From: Fallopia convolvulus
Lineage: Eukaryota; Streptophyta; Magnoliopsida; Caryophyllales; Polygonaceae
Direction: 5' to 3'
DNA: 64,000 nt
Assembly (NCBI GenBank): GCA_964016875.1
Contig: OZ024726.1
Coordinates: 53,747,325 to 53,811,324, forward strand
Under the pieces are notes generated by a model, which worked only from the letters and a program-made list of their open reading frames with translations, was not told the origin of the DNA and searched no databases. The position numbers and the translations under genes were made by a program. How positions within the stretch are numbered: the first letter of the stretch is position 1; every line of letters begins with the position of its first letter. This document shows positions 21,281-33,330 of the stretch, in pieces.

Positions 21281-23626
21281 TAAGATATAATATTATAAAA
21301 GTAAATATTTAATAATTATTTTTAGAATACCTTATATTTACTTCTAAAAATTGTAATGGTAGATTCATTGTTGATTATAAAAAATTGTAATTTATATTTA
21401 GAAGATTATTTTAATTATAAATATATATCTATATATGACGTATTTGACAATAGTGGCACATTTAGTGCAATAAAATTCAACCTCTTGAGGTTGTTGAATT
21501 TTCCTTTTGCATTGTTTTCAACAATGATAATACCATCAAAAATGCATCAATACATCCAAGTTTGCCTAAGTTAATAATTTTATTAAAATCTTTGTGAAAT
21601 TTAAATTTTCTTAGGTTTAGCATAAATGTGGTTAATAAATCTTAATTGTCTATTTGTTATAAAAAATAAAATAAAATATTGGTGAAGTGATACATGACTG
21701 AAGATATAAAATCTACGATTTTTTTTAGATAATTACAAATAAATATAAATCATTTATTTGGTTAATATAAAAATAAAATATTTATATATGGGATTGATCT
21801 ACATTCAAATTTTAACCATTAAAAAATAGACCAATTATATTTTAACCAATTGGATTGATTATAAAAATATAGGTGATGTGGTTCAAAGTGAGATTGACAT
21901 GTGTCGTTTTCATTATCTAGTTTAGTTATTGATCAACAATATCATATTATCTATGATATCTTTGATTTGAACAAAAAATAATGTTGGTTCATTCTAAAAT
22001 GTGGCATCTAATTAGTTTACACATTTACATATATGAAATATTTTTATTATTAATATCCAAATTAAAATTGAATGATAATAATAATAAATTAGTCCAATGA
22101 TAAATCTAAATCATAAGAAAATAATGGTTTCTTAATTCTTCTACAATTTAGAATTATTACTATTAATAATAATGCAAAATAGTTCTAATTGATAAATCCA
22201 AATCTTATGAAAATAATAATTTTATGATTATTCTAGAATGTGGAATTTTTTATTATTAATATTTAAATTGAAATTAAATAATAGTATAAAATAGGAGGAA
22301 AAAATATTCAAATCCAAATTCTATGAAAATAAAAATAAATAATTTTTTATTTAATATGTAAATAATATATAGGGTTCACAATCACATTTCAACCAATAAA
22401 ACATAGCCCAATTTAATGCTAACCAATTAGATTGATTTTAAAATAATCGGTGATGTGGTTCAATGTGAGCTTGACACATGTTATTATATATTTTTTTAAA
22501 TGCATGTTTATTATATAGTAATGATAAAGTTATCTTAAAATTAAAACTATTTAATGCGGATTGATCTTAAAAAGTTACGCACATTAACAAAGATATAATT
22601 AAGTAGTTAATATTCTATATAAATATTGATCTTAAAAAGTCAATACCTTTTAGTAATTAAATAAATTAAGAGTAAAAGTATTATATAGTGTATGTAGAGG
22701 TGTCAAACGGGTCGGTCAGGTCGGGTTCGGGTTCGGTTATTTCGGGTTCGGGTTGAGTCGGGTTCGGGTCGTAACGGGTCACCGGTCAAATCGGGTCGGG
22801 TCATTGCGGGTTGTCGGGCGGGTCGTGTCGACCTAACGGGTCAAGAAAATTGATTTTTTACAATTATTAATATTATTTTTTAAATAAAAAATAAATCTAT
22901 TATTTTTATATATTTTAATAATAAAATATATTATATATTCTTAAAATATAACAAATTGGGTCAACCCAACGGTTTTTTCAGGTTTGAACCCAACGGGTTT
23001 CGGGTCTATCGGGTTCGGTTTATTTTGGGTTTCGGGTTCAAATTTTCGGGTCTTGACCCTAAATTTTTTGGGTGATTCGAGTCGGTTTTTCGGGTCGGGT
23101 CAGCTTTTGACAACTCTAAGTGTATGTAATTAATTGTATTTTTATTTGTAAGGATACAATTATATGTTAATAACATTAGCAATATTATTATATTATATAT
23201 AATGATACATATTAAAGATTATGATATACAATTACATAATATTTAAATTTTTTCCATAAAAAAAGTTAGTATATTATATATAATAATACATATTAAAGAT
23301 GATGATATACAATTATATAATATTTAAATTTTTTCCATAAAAAAAGTAGTAGATCATTGTATATTAGAGATATTCCGTATTATATATGGATAGTTTCATA
23401 CTTACCATTGAAAAAAATAACAATACATATTAAAGATGATGATGTACAATTATATAAGTATTAAAAGAAATAGTAATATTATTATATTATATATTTTTAA
23501 GGGTTGTAAATACTAAAAAGAAGAAAGGGTAAACAAGTAAATTTAAAAATTAAAATGCTTATATGTGGCAAGTTAGATGGGTGACAAATAGAGTAGAGAG
23601 ATTCGACTTTAGTAATAGTATATAGA
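21281..23626 (-). mobile_element. Helitron copy A, 3'-truncated
   Basis: Closely similar to the Helitron at 28988-35495 in the same orientation. The 5' end on the minus strand is TCTATATACTATTACTAAA at 23626, with A as the preceding host base. At 21281-21330 it passes straight from sequence near the other copy's 3' end to a more internal part, so ~800 bases are deleted. The hairpin and CTAG terminus are missing. It carries a hAT MITE at 22695-23118. No RepHel protein is encoded, so it is non-autonomous. Confidence 0.72.
22695..23118. mobile_element. hAT-type MITE of the GGGTCGGG family
   Basis: 424 bp, ends TAGAGGTGTCAAACGGGTC and (inverted) TAGAGTTGTCAAAAGCTG, with perfect 8-bp TSD AGTGTATG (22687-22694, 23119-23126). 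GGGTCGGGTT-type repeats lie in both halves around an AT core. Inserted into Helitron copy A. Confidence 0.92.
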
Positions 23627-23639
23627 TAGCACATAAAGC

Positions 23640-24400
23640 ATTTTTTTGTGATATATGTTTCTCACTTTCTTCCTTAGCGACACTTCTTCTACCCAAGTGG
23701 GCCTGCGTCTCTCTATATAGTTGGAAGTTGGAACTCATCCACTCCAGTTATCAGATCTCGCCCCGCCGCCTTCCACTAGAGTATTTATCCAACTCACACA
23801 TGCGTCAGTATAAACCCTAATTGGGTGAGTATGAGATTTGGGAAAGAATTGAGCCCTAGAGATCTAAAGTTCCAATGTCAATTTGAGCCCTAGAGATCTA
23901 AACTTGTAAAATTCAATTCAAAATCAATAAAATGTAATTGAATTATGCAAAAGAGTCGTTGAGATTGGGAGTAGGCTCATAGAAGAGGAGAGAGAATGAT
24001 GCCAGAGGCTCACATGACCAGCGGGGGCGGTAGTGAAGATGCTCATGGCACCGGTGGACAATCCCTCATGGGAACTGGCTCGCGATTGGATATGGGGAAG
24101 TTGGCTCCTAGTACGCCAAGGTTCGAGAATGGAGGTTGGAGATAACAATTAGATATTGAAAAACAATTGCCGAATGAGTTTCTTGTACAATTGCTCGTTC
24201 CACATTGGAACTATTAGAAAGAAGATGGTCAAGTGAGTTCTATTAGTAAGACAAAGTTTGTGCTTTCGTTCGTAAATAAAAATCAAGCGATTATACCTTT
24301 GTGATTTTTTAATTGGGCCCATTTCAAAAGTGGTTGGGATTATTTACACGTATGTACTCCGATCCATTATTTGCGTATTTACAACCCTTACAACCCCTCC
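23640..24400. other. Intergenic, nothing assigned
   Basis: Contains a short direct repeat GAGCCCTAGAGATCTAAA (23853 and 23885) and a GC-richer patch at 23990-24140 with no recognisable product. Confidence 0.35.
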
Positions 24401-24410
24401 CTATATAATA

Positions 24411-24890
24411 AAAATTATGTAAAAATTTGATACCACACTATCACCAAGAAAACTACAACTCCGATGCTGATGAAGATGTAGAACCAAGTTGAAGTCTCTG
24501 AATCATCTCTATCGTGAACTATAATATGCAACCGGAGACCGTGTGTACAACTAAGTCGAAGTCTTTGAATCCTCTCTATCGTGAACTATAATATGCAACC
24601 GGAGACCATATACAACTATCATAGTCGCTACAAATGTATATATAAAAATAAAAATTATGTAAAAATTCGATACCACACTATCACCAAGAAAACAACAACT
24701 CCGACGCTGATGAAGATGTAGAACCAAGTCGAAGTCTCTGAATCATCTCTATCGTGAACTATAATATGCAACTGGAGACCGTGTGTACAACTAAGTCGAA
24801 GTCTCTGAATCCTCTCTATCGTGAACTATAATATGCAACCGGAGAGCTTGTACAACTATCATAGTCGCTACAAATGTAGTAGTGATCTCC
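24411..24890. repeat. 240-bp tandem duplication of phytocyanin 3' end
   Basis: Two 240-bp units (24411-24650, 24651-24890). Each contains two ~67-bp subunits sharing GAAGTCTCTGAATC and ATCGTGAACTATAATATGC, so the HDRxDSETST coding segment is present four times. Identity between units is high by eye, so the duplication is recent. Confidence 0.88.
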
Positions 24891-25270
24891 CAGAAAAGAC
24901 AAAACAATGACTGCATGGATACCGGTATATAGTGCAAAAGAGCTGGAACCATCGCACAAATCGTATGACTCGGGTGTAACATGCACAACATCGTATGGAG
25001 ATGTATAAAGAAACACTGTCAAACACAATTTTTAGATTAATCGAAATTTGTGAAGAAAATAAAAAAATAAAAAAATTCCATCATATGAGAAGGGTAAATG
25101 CTTAAAACTATTTGGCAGTATGGATTCAGAATCATACCAAGTACGTCGCCGACAACAAATCTCCGAGAATCTGCCCATAAAATAATATTGAAATCCGGAG
25201 TCCATCCTGCTACGCCACCCACTAAATGAGTAGTCTCTGCAATAGAGCCGACTACCAGTGTGGAGAGTAA
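24411..25270 (-). pseudogene. Phytocyanin / early-nodulin-like gene, damaged
   Basis: Secreted cupredoxin-like protein of the plant cell surface. Exon 1 (to 25138) encodes the end of a signal peptide and the mature N-terminus (THLVGGVAGW ... FVVGDVL). The intron is GT-AG (25137-25016). Exon 2 from 25015 continues in phase with PYDVVHVTPESYDLCD and GDHYYICSDYDSC, the classic phytocyanin core with its disulfide cysteines. Two copper-ligand positions that are normally His are Tyr (PYDV) and Asp (YDSC), as in non-copper ENODL proteins. After the second Cys the frame shifts and stops at 24816. The natural tail, ending in a hydrophobic anchor (IGVVVFLVIVWYQIF), is read only in the duplicated 3' copies. 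The signal-peptide region also needs a frame change and holds a short duplication, so I call it a pseudogene. Confidence 0.72.
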
Positions 25271-25320
25271 TAGTCTGAACCAAGAGCAATGATTATGGAG
25301 AGTAATAGCCGACTACCAGT

Positions 25321-25912
25321 TTTTACACAAGTTCATGTGATATTTGTGTCTGATCACTTCGCTAGTGCCTGGTTTATTTGGCAGTGGCGTTAATTATGAT
25401 ACCGTACTGGATTTCCCAGGCTGAAGTGTAACAGTGAGCGTATGATGACCTCACTTGATTTGTATTATGACCATGATTATGAATTTTAAGGTGTGCAATA
25501 ATAAGAGAAATATTTCTCTGTATCTAAATCCAGCTGGTTTTGAGCTAAATCATTTTGATTTTGGGTCATTTGATTCAGGTCATTAAGCAAGTATTAGGGT
25601 TTGATTCGGTTGAATTGTTGTTGTCTTTGTAATGAAATGTAAGTTGGTATATTGAAAACCAATTCAAATACATGATTTGAGCAATTACTAAACAACCATC
25701 GACACCTTTTGCAACTGCCTTTAATAGAATTAAAAGCTTCAAAAGATTAGGCATTTATATCAATTCAATCCTTGCATAGACTCTGTTGATTTTAAACACA
25801 TACCACCCTCTTTTTAGTTTCAATAACAGAACGTGGTCCAACTTTCCTAATTTAGGCATTTATATCCTTATTTAATTTCAAAGTTTATTCAGATTTTTTA
25901 GATTGTAACTAC
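25321..25912. other. Intergenic, upstream of phytocyanin
   Basis: AT-rich. A 25-bp direct repeat ACTGGTAGTCGGCTATTACT (minus strand, about 25251 and 25319) lies at its edge. No gene recognised. Confidence 0.35.
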
Positions 25913-25914
25913 GG

Positions 25915-26095
25915 TCTTTCTAACCTATGCCCTAAAGGCATATAATAAGCATACTGATTTTAGAAACTAAAACCATAAAAGGAAATGTCTAAACCCTTAG
26001 GAAAAAAAATTAAATAAATAAATAAATAAAAATAACAAAATATTTCCAAAACAAGATGCTTATCTTATGCCCTAAGGGCATAGGTTAGAAAATCC
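25915..26095. mobile_element. Small MITE with CTAACCTATGCCC ends
   Basis: Ends TTTCTAACCTATGCCCTAA (left) and the same inverted at the right, around an A-rich core. Flanks ATTGTAACT and GTTGTAACT are a 9-bp near-perfect duplication. A 9-bp TSD suggests a Mutator-type MITE. Confidence 0.65.
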
Positions 26096-26651
26096 GTTGT
26101 AACTTTATAAATTTCTCAAATTCATAATTCAACCTCATATATACTTCCATAACCGCTTGAAAACTTGCCCAAATTATAATGGGGGAGGCTCAGGAGAAAC
26201 GAGTTTTAAGGAGAAACAAGGGAATTCATGTGAGACATTAGATTAAGGGAAATGAATGGCTATAAATGAGGGTGTAAATTAAGCAATATAGGGGGGAATT
26301 AGGGGGGATAAGCCACGATTTTTTATATAAGGAGGAGATATTTTAGGAGATTGTGGAATAAGAAATTGACATATCTTGCAAAATCTTGCAAAATATTGCC
26401 ATATTGGAATAAAAAACTACCATATCTCCAAATCTGAATAATATGCAAATTGAAAATTGAAAATTAAAAAAACTCTCTATCGTCAAAACAATCTGGTAGA
26501 ATCTCGCCATTGAAGCCCAAAATGTTCATCCTTCTACCTTGCAATGAAGTAATTGTATTACAATGTAGAGAGGTAAGTGAATTCAATATGGTTTTGAAAA
26601 AAATGCATTTTTTTTGCTTTGTTTATCATCGATTTTGACGAAAATAAACAC
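26096..26651. other. Intergenic, left flank of the MULE arm
   Basis: AT-rich with short purine runs. No gene recognised. The outer boundary of the MULE-like element may lie here. Confidence 0.3.
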
Positions 26652-27339
26652 ATTTGTTCTTGCTTTTTCTAACTCTCAATGCTGGATTGAGTAAAATAAT
26701 GAATGAAAAACGATCTAGCTAGAGTTCGTATATTAAAAATGTTGAATGTCAATTGAATATCATGCTATTGATTATTGAATATTTGTTTATTCAAAAAGGA
26801 CGTTTATTGTTGTTCAAATAGGTATGCTAAGCCATTCTAATGTGCGTGTATTGATTTTCATAAATTAGCTTTTTATTTTTCGTATTATACATGAATGGAT
26901 AAATGTTCCTCTAACTATGTAATTTTATTCATCGAGGTGTGACCTGTTATTCATATATGAATGTATTATTATTCATATTATGTGGCTTATTATTTTTGTT
27001 TGATTATCATTTATGAGTGGCTTACTATTCGTACTTACTTGTATAGTTATTTAACTTTTCATTAAGTGTTATTCACATATACGTGTTTTAATTTTCATAT
27101 AATTATGAGTTATAAATGTGTGATAGGTTATTCACGTAGACTTGTACGTCTTGTTATTCATAATTACATAACGTGTTATTCAGTTATGTGTGAATTTTAA
27201 TCCATATATAACTCTTATTATTCGCTTGATTGGTATTTCATAAGCACGGAGATTTTTATTCATACACTCGTGAAGTGATATTCAAAATGTATTATTCAAA
27301 TATTCGTGCCTTATTATTCATATATAATTGGCTTAATAA

Positions 27340-28987
27340 TAATTATTGGCCAACTTGCATAAATGCCCCTAAAAAAGTTGTTAATGAAAAAAATGTCCTT
27401 ATTTAGATTAAATAGCAAGGATGCCCAAAAAGGGGCAATTTTGTTATAAAAACTTAAGTATTTATCTGTTTGTTTTATATTAAAAAAATTAACTATAAAA
27501 TAAATTTAATTGTAAATATTAAATAGAGAAAAATGAAGGAAAAAAATGATATGTAATGATATTTGTTTCCTAAATTGGACTAAAATTGTGCCAACAAGCC
27601 TATTCATCCTCTGTTTCCGCCACTCCTTCGTTGTACAACCTCCGGGATTGCGGCACCTCGCCTCGACACTCCAATATCGCCGTTCTTTTTGTCTCGCCGC
27701 CTGTCATAATTATCCCTCCTACCCTTTCACATTCTTCGTGTAAACTTCCAACCGCGATGCCCTGTTATTGCACAACCATAATTCCCCACTGCTTACTGGT
27801 GCTTCACTCGATTTCAGACCACAATCATCTGCTCTGTTCGATTCTCTAGTTTGGGTTGTCAAAGAAACCGTCGTTCTCACTGCCAATGTTCTTCGCCACC
27901 GTCCACCTTCGACGACAACCTGTCGTCGCCACAACTCCTACTCTCCAGAAACTCGTCGACGCCCCTGCTTCACGAGTGCCATTTTCCATCATCCGCTTAC
28001 GCCTCCGCCGACCACGTTGCCACCGGGGAAGTAGACCGCTAAGTCGCCGTTGACAATCGCCACCCTATACCGGCGATATTTTGCAGAGGCGTGATGAAGA
28101 GGATGGGTTTGGGAGTGGGGCCCATGGATTTTTTAGAAGAGGATACGTTTGTTGAGAAGATATTATAAATGGATTTTTAATGGGAGGATCTTGTTCCATA
28201 TGAATTGGAGATTACATTTTAATTAATTTTCTTGCCTAAATTAGTAAATTTATTAAATTCAATCTGTGTGGCAAGGGGTATGTGATCTAGCTCCAACGAT
28301 TATCATTTGTTTGGTCAAGTTTCATTGTCATTTAATTAACTCCACCGATCCATTGGAGTTGTTTGGTGAAGGATTGGATGAGAATTTGGTTTGTAGGATT
28401 AGGAATTTGGATAACAGAACTGAGTTCCTTGTGGATGAATTGGGGCAGGATGGATTGTGAAGGAGACATGGGATCGGTTTGAAACAGGTTAAGAGTTTGA
28501 GAGGATTCTCATCTGGTGAAGATGGAGTTGTTCATGTTTGGCAAGTGACCGAAATGCATATATCAAGTTCATTTTAAAATTTGGATACAAAATCATCAAA
28601 CATTTACTTCATGAATTAAAATTAAGGTGGGCTAATTAACACTGAAATTTTTTAGATGGGCTATAATATCTTATTTTAACTAATTTATCATTAAAATTAC
28701 TTCATTTTTTATTTTTTATTATTAAATTTACTCTATTTTAATTTTTTTATATTTTTTTAGGGTAGGCTGGGGCCAGCCCACCATTGGGTCTGTCCCTGCT
28801 TCATGATGAATGATCGTGGTGATATTTAAAAAAAATGATCGTGGTGAACTGGTGCCATTGAATGTGGATAAAGAGAAAGGGAGAAAATTCAAAGGTTTTT
28901 TTTGGTAAAATTCAAAGGTTTAGGAAAATCATTTGAGTGTTGCGTCAGTTTTTTTTTTGTTTAATTATATTTTGTAATAGAATAAAA
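27340..28987. other. Interior of the MULE-like element, left part
   Basis: 27600-28080 is GC-richer with short open frames in several phases and may be a captured fragment, but I recognise no protein. A weak ORF at 28266-28460 (+) is unidentified. The rest is AT-rich, ending at the Helitron 3' terminus. Confidence 0.3.
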
Positions 28988-28998
28988 CTAGTTGATGT

Positions 28999-29018
28999 AC
29001 CCGTGCTCTTGCACGGGT
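28999..29018 (-). terminator. Helitron 3' terminal hairpin
   Basis: Perfect 8-bp stem ACCCGTGC / GCACGGGT with loop TCTT, 8 bases inside the CTAG end: the usual palindromic Helitron replication stop. Confidence 0.85.
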
Positions 29019-31699
29019 CTTTAATAGTAAAATTTATTATATAAATATATATATTAACTTATATATACTATAATATTATAAAAGAAAACATTTAATAATT
29101 ATTTTGAAACAAATCAAATATAACTTAATGTCAATATACTTTCATATCATTTAACCTCCAAATACTAAATAGAAATAACAATAAAAAAATATGTTTGAAA
29201 TAAATCTAAATCAAATTAGAAAATGTATTTGAAATAATGATTGAGAAAACAAAGTTCATATTCTATTGCAATAATTCGCATGGGGTCTGCAAGCAACATA
29301 TTCTTTCTTTTCGTGCTTCGTATTTTTTTTTGGAATAGGAAATGGAAAATTGATCTTCGCTAAGTTTTTCTCCATTACCATCATCTAGAGATGAGCTTTC
29401 ATTTGAAAAGCTTTGAAGAAGTTAGTGACTTATTTGACGATAAATTGGAGTGTATTTCAAGCTCAGATGCAGATGGTTCAACATTATTATGCAAAAATGA
29501 AATATAATGACTTGTGAATTAAGATATATTAACATTTAACGATTAAAGTATTAAAAGTAGCTATTAAGGAAAATAATGGTGTTATAAAAGAATAGTAAAT
29601 ACCTTAGGTTTAGATTTTTTTTACTTTATAAAGGACTTTTGAATTGTTTGTCATATTAGTAACAATGCATGTACAACTCTTCAAGTTTACAGGAATCAAC
29701 ATCAGTTCTAAACAAACATGTCTTTCCAATTAAAACTTTTAGTCCTTCTGAAATGTAGTTATCAACTAAATGATGTAAGTAACCGCAATATCATTAATTA
29801 ACGTATGTACAATAATTGTAATGGAATCATACAATATTATATAGAATACCTTGATATTTGCTTCTAATAATGTGGTTACTGATTGATTAACCCATTTTTA
29901 ACATCTTGATCAAAGATAACAAAATCTGCTGAGCTAGATTCATCGTTGATTATAACAAATTATAATTTATATTAAGAAGATTAATTTAATTATTTAAAAA
30001 AGTAAATTTTAATTGTAAATATATACCTACAAATGACGTATATGACAATAGTGGCACATTTGGTGTAATTAAATTCAACCTCTTGAGATTGAATTTTCCT
30101 TTTGCATTGTTTGCAAGAATGATAATACCATCAAAAAGTGCATCAACATATCCAAGTTAGCCTAAGTTAATAATTTTATTAAAATCTTTGTGAAATTTAA
30201 ATTTTCGTAGGTTTAGCATAAATGAGTTTAATAAATCTTAATTGTCTATTTATTATAAAAAAATAAAAAAATAAAAAAATATTGGTGAAGTGATACATGA
30301 CTGAAGATTAAAATCTATAATTTTTTTAGAAAATTAACAAATAAATATAAATCATTTATTTGGTTAATATAAAAATAAAAAGTTTATATATGGGATGGAT
30401 CTACAATCAAAATTTCACAAATAAAAAATAGACCAATTATATTTTAACCAATTAGATTGATTATAAAAATATAGGTGATGTGATGTGGTTCAAAGTGTGA
30501 TTGACATGTTTCGTTTTCAATATTTAGTTTAGTTATTGATCAACAATATCGTATTATCTATGATATCTTTGATTTGAACAAACAATAGTCATGTACGCTC
30601 ATTCTAAAATGTGGCATCTAATTAATTTACACATTTACATATATGAAATATTTTTTTATGAATGTCCAAATTAAAATTGAATAATAATAATGTAAAATTG
30701 TTCCTATTGATAAATCTAAATCCTAAGAAAATAATGGTTTCTTGATTCTTCTACAATTTAGAATTTTTTATTAATAATAATGAAAAATAGTTTTAATTGA
30801 TAAATCCAAATCTTATGAAAATAATTATTTTATGATTATTCTAGAATGTGAAATTTTTTATTATTAATATTTAAATTAAAATTAAATAATAGTATAAAAT
30901 AGGAGGAAAAAAGTATTTGAATCCAAATTCTATGAAAATAAACATAAATAATTTTTTATTTAATATATAAATAATATATAGGGTTCACAATGAGATTTCA
31001 AACAATAAAACATAGCCCAATTCAATGATAACCAATTAGATTGATTTTAAAATAATCGGTGATGTGGTTCAATGCGAGCTTGACACATGTTATTTTATAT
31101 AGATGCATGCTTTAGTATATAGTAATGATAAAGTTATTTTAAAATTAAAACTATTTAATACGGATTGATCTTAAAAAAGTTATGTACAACAAAGATATAA
31201 TTAAGTAGTAATTATTTTATATATATATTGATCTTAAAAAGTCAATACCTTTTAGTAATTAAATAAATTAAGAGTAAAAGAATTATATAGTGTATATAAT
31301 TAATTGTATTTTTATTTGTAAGGATACAATTGTATATTAATAACATTAACAATATTATTATATTATATATAATGATACATATTAGGATATACAATTGTAT
31401 AATATTTAAATTTTTTCCATAAAAAAGTCAGTATATTATATGTAATGATACGTATTAAAGATGATGATACAAAATTATATAATATTTAAATTTTGTCCAT
31501 AAAAAAGTAGTAGATCATTGAATATTAGAGATATTATGTATGGATAGTTTCATACTTGCTATTGAAAAAAAAATTAACAATACATATTAGAGGATGATTT
31601 AAATAAATAGCAAAAAATAAGGGGCTAATTAGGTGGATGTTAAGGAGTGTGTGAAAATTAGCTAAATAGCAAAAAAACCCATCACCCACCCCCCACCCC

Positions 31700-31815
31700 A
31701 CTCCCACCGAGTTGACTCGGTCGTTGACCGGGTTGACTCCCCCGTTGACCGAGTTGACTCGGTCGTTGACCGACCGTTGACTCGGTCGTTGACCAACCGT
31801 TGACCGGCGTTGACC
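31700..31815. repeat. GTTGACTCGGTC minisatellite
   Basis: About eight head-to-tail degenerate copies of GTTGACC/GTTGACTCGGTC, sharply GC-richer than the surroundings. Confidence 0.85.
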
Positions 31816-32870
31816 ATCATCACTATCATCACTTTCATAACCGTCATCACACTTTTCCACCGTCATCACAACTTATTTCACCGTCATCACAATTTTTTGA
31901 TGACAAAAAGTATAATAAAAGGTAAAAAATGTCATCAAAATGTCTTGATGACACTTTTTGATGACAAAAAGTATCATCAAAGGCATTCAACCACATAAAA
32001 ACAACTATCATCACAATTTATTTCACCGTCATCAAAATTTTTTGATGACAAAAAGTGTAATAAAAGGCAAAAAGTGTCATCAAAATGTCTTGATGACAAC
32101 TTTTTGATAACAAAAAGTATCATCAAAGGCATTCAAACCATATAAAAACAACCGTCATCACACGGTTCGAACCGTCATCAACTATCATCACTTGTCACTG
32201 TTACTTGATGACGGTTTGATTGTCATCAACTATCATCTCTACTTGATGACGGTTCGATTAATTTGTCATCAAAAGGGCCTTGATGACAAACAAGTGTCAT
32301 CAAGTGTCATCAAACTATCATCACTTAAGCCTCATCAAATATGTGTCATCACTGTCATCACTACTTGATGACGGTTTGATTGTCATCAACTATCATCATA
32401 AATGTCATCTCTACTTGATGACGGTTCAATTCTCATCAATCGTCATCGTTAATTGATGACGGTCAAATTGTCATCAACTATCATTACTACTTAATGACGG
32501 TTCGATTAATTTGTCATCAAAAGGGCCTTGATGACAAACAAGTGTCATCAAACTATCATCACTTAAGCGTCATCAAATATGTGTCATCACTATCATCACT
32601 GTCATCACTACTTGATGACGGTTTGATTGTCATCAACTATCATCATAAATGTCATCTCTACTTGATGACGGTTCAATTCTCATTAATCGCCATCGCTATT
32701 TGATGATGGTTTGATTGTCATCAATTATCATCACTACTTGATGACGGTTTGATTAATTTGTCATCAAAAGGGCCTTGATGACAATGGTCTTGAAGACAAA
32801 CAACCCTCATCAATTGCCATTACTATTTGATGATGATTTAATTATCATCATTTGTCATCAATGGTCCATT
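31815..32870. repeat. ~1-kb array of GTCATCA / TGATGAC motifs
   Basis: The heptamer GTCATCA and its complement TGATGAC alternate dozens of times, with recurring larger phrases such as CTACTTGATGACGGTT and AAAGGGCCTTGATGACAA (about 32272, 32521, 32767). Two ~120-130-bp blocks, at 31865-31990 and 32020-32130, are near-copies. Being self-complementary at many scales, a transcript could fold into many alternative hairpins. Confidence 0.88.
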
Positions 32871-33086
32871 TTTTTGGGGTTTCCAATTGAAAATTTTCCT
32901 CTAAATCGAGAGATGACATGAAATAGACAGAGATAATAACTAATTATGGAATTTTTAAGGCTCATGTCGCAACTTGCAACAAATAGCCATTATAAAAAAG
33001 AGCATGTGATTGTGAGCTAGGAATCATCCAAATAGTCATTTTTAGCAGCCACGCTTCTAAAGAACAAAGAATGATGAAATCAAACA

Positions 33087-33330
33087 TTAGAAATAAATTC
33101 TGGAGAATAGTGAATTGTCAGAAGCTGTTGGCCAAAGTGCATTATTCACAATCCTTAGAAATACAAAGAACTTAAAAATACAACTAGCATTAGGAGTCTC
33201 ATTGAAACAAGTGAAATTAGAATCCAAGGAAAGTGAAATATTAGCCAGAGTATCGACAATAAGACTTGCATCTCGTCCAATATGATCCACCTGAGTCTGC
33301 CAGTTGCCAGCAAAGGCTTACATTTCTACA
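33087..33330 (-). pseudogene. RNase H-like (RVT_3) C-terminal fragment
   Basis: Minus-strand product reads GNWQTQVDHIGRDASLIVDTL then ANISLSLDSNFTCF, matching the end of the RVT_3 RNase H-like domain (His, then Asp-x-LAN). Only the last ~50 residues are recognisable, so this is a relic or captured fragment. Confidence 0.5.

Noticed and set aside
27546..28053. Cluster of overlapping short ORFs in four frames
   Set aside because: GC-richer patch without a recognisable domain. Competing frames make any coding call arbitrary. Kept only as a possible captured fragment.
31815..32870. CRISPR array
   Set aside because: No uniform repeat-spacer periodicity, the repeats occur in both orientations, and the DNA is plant nuclear.
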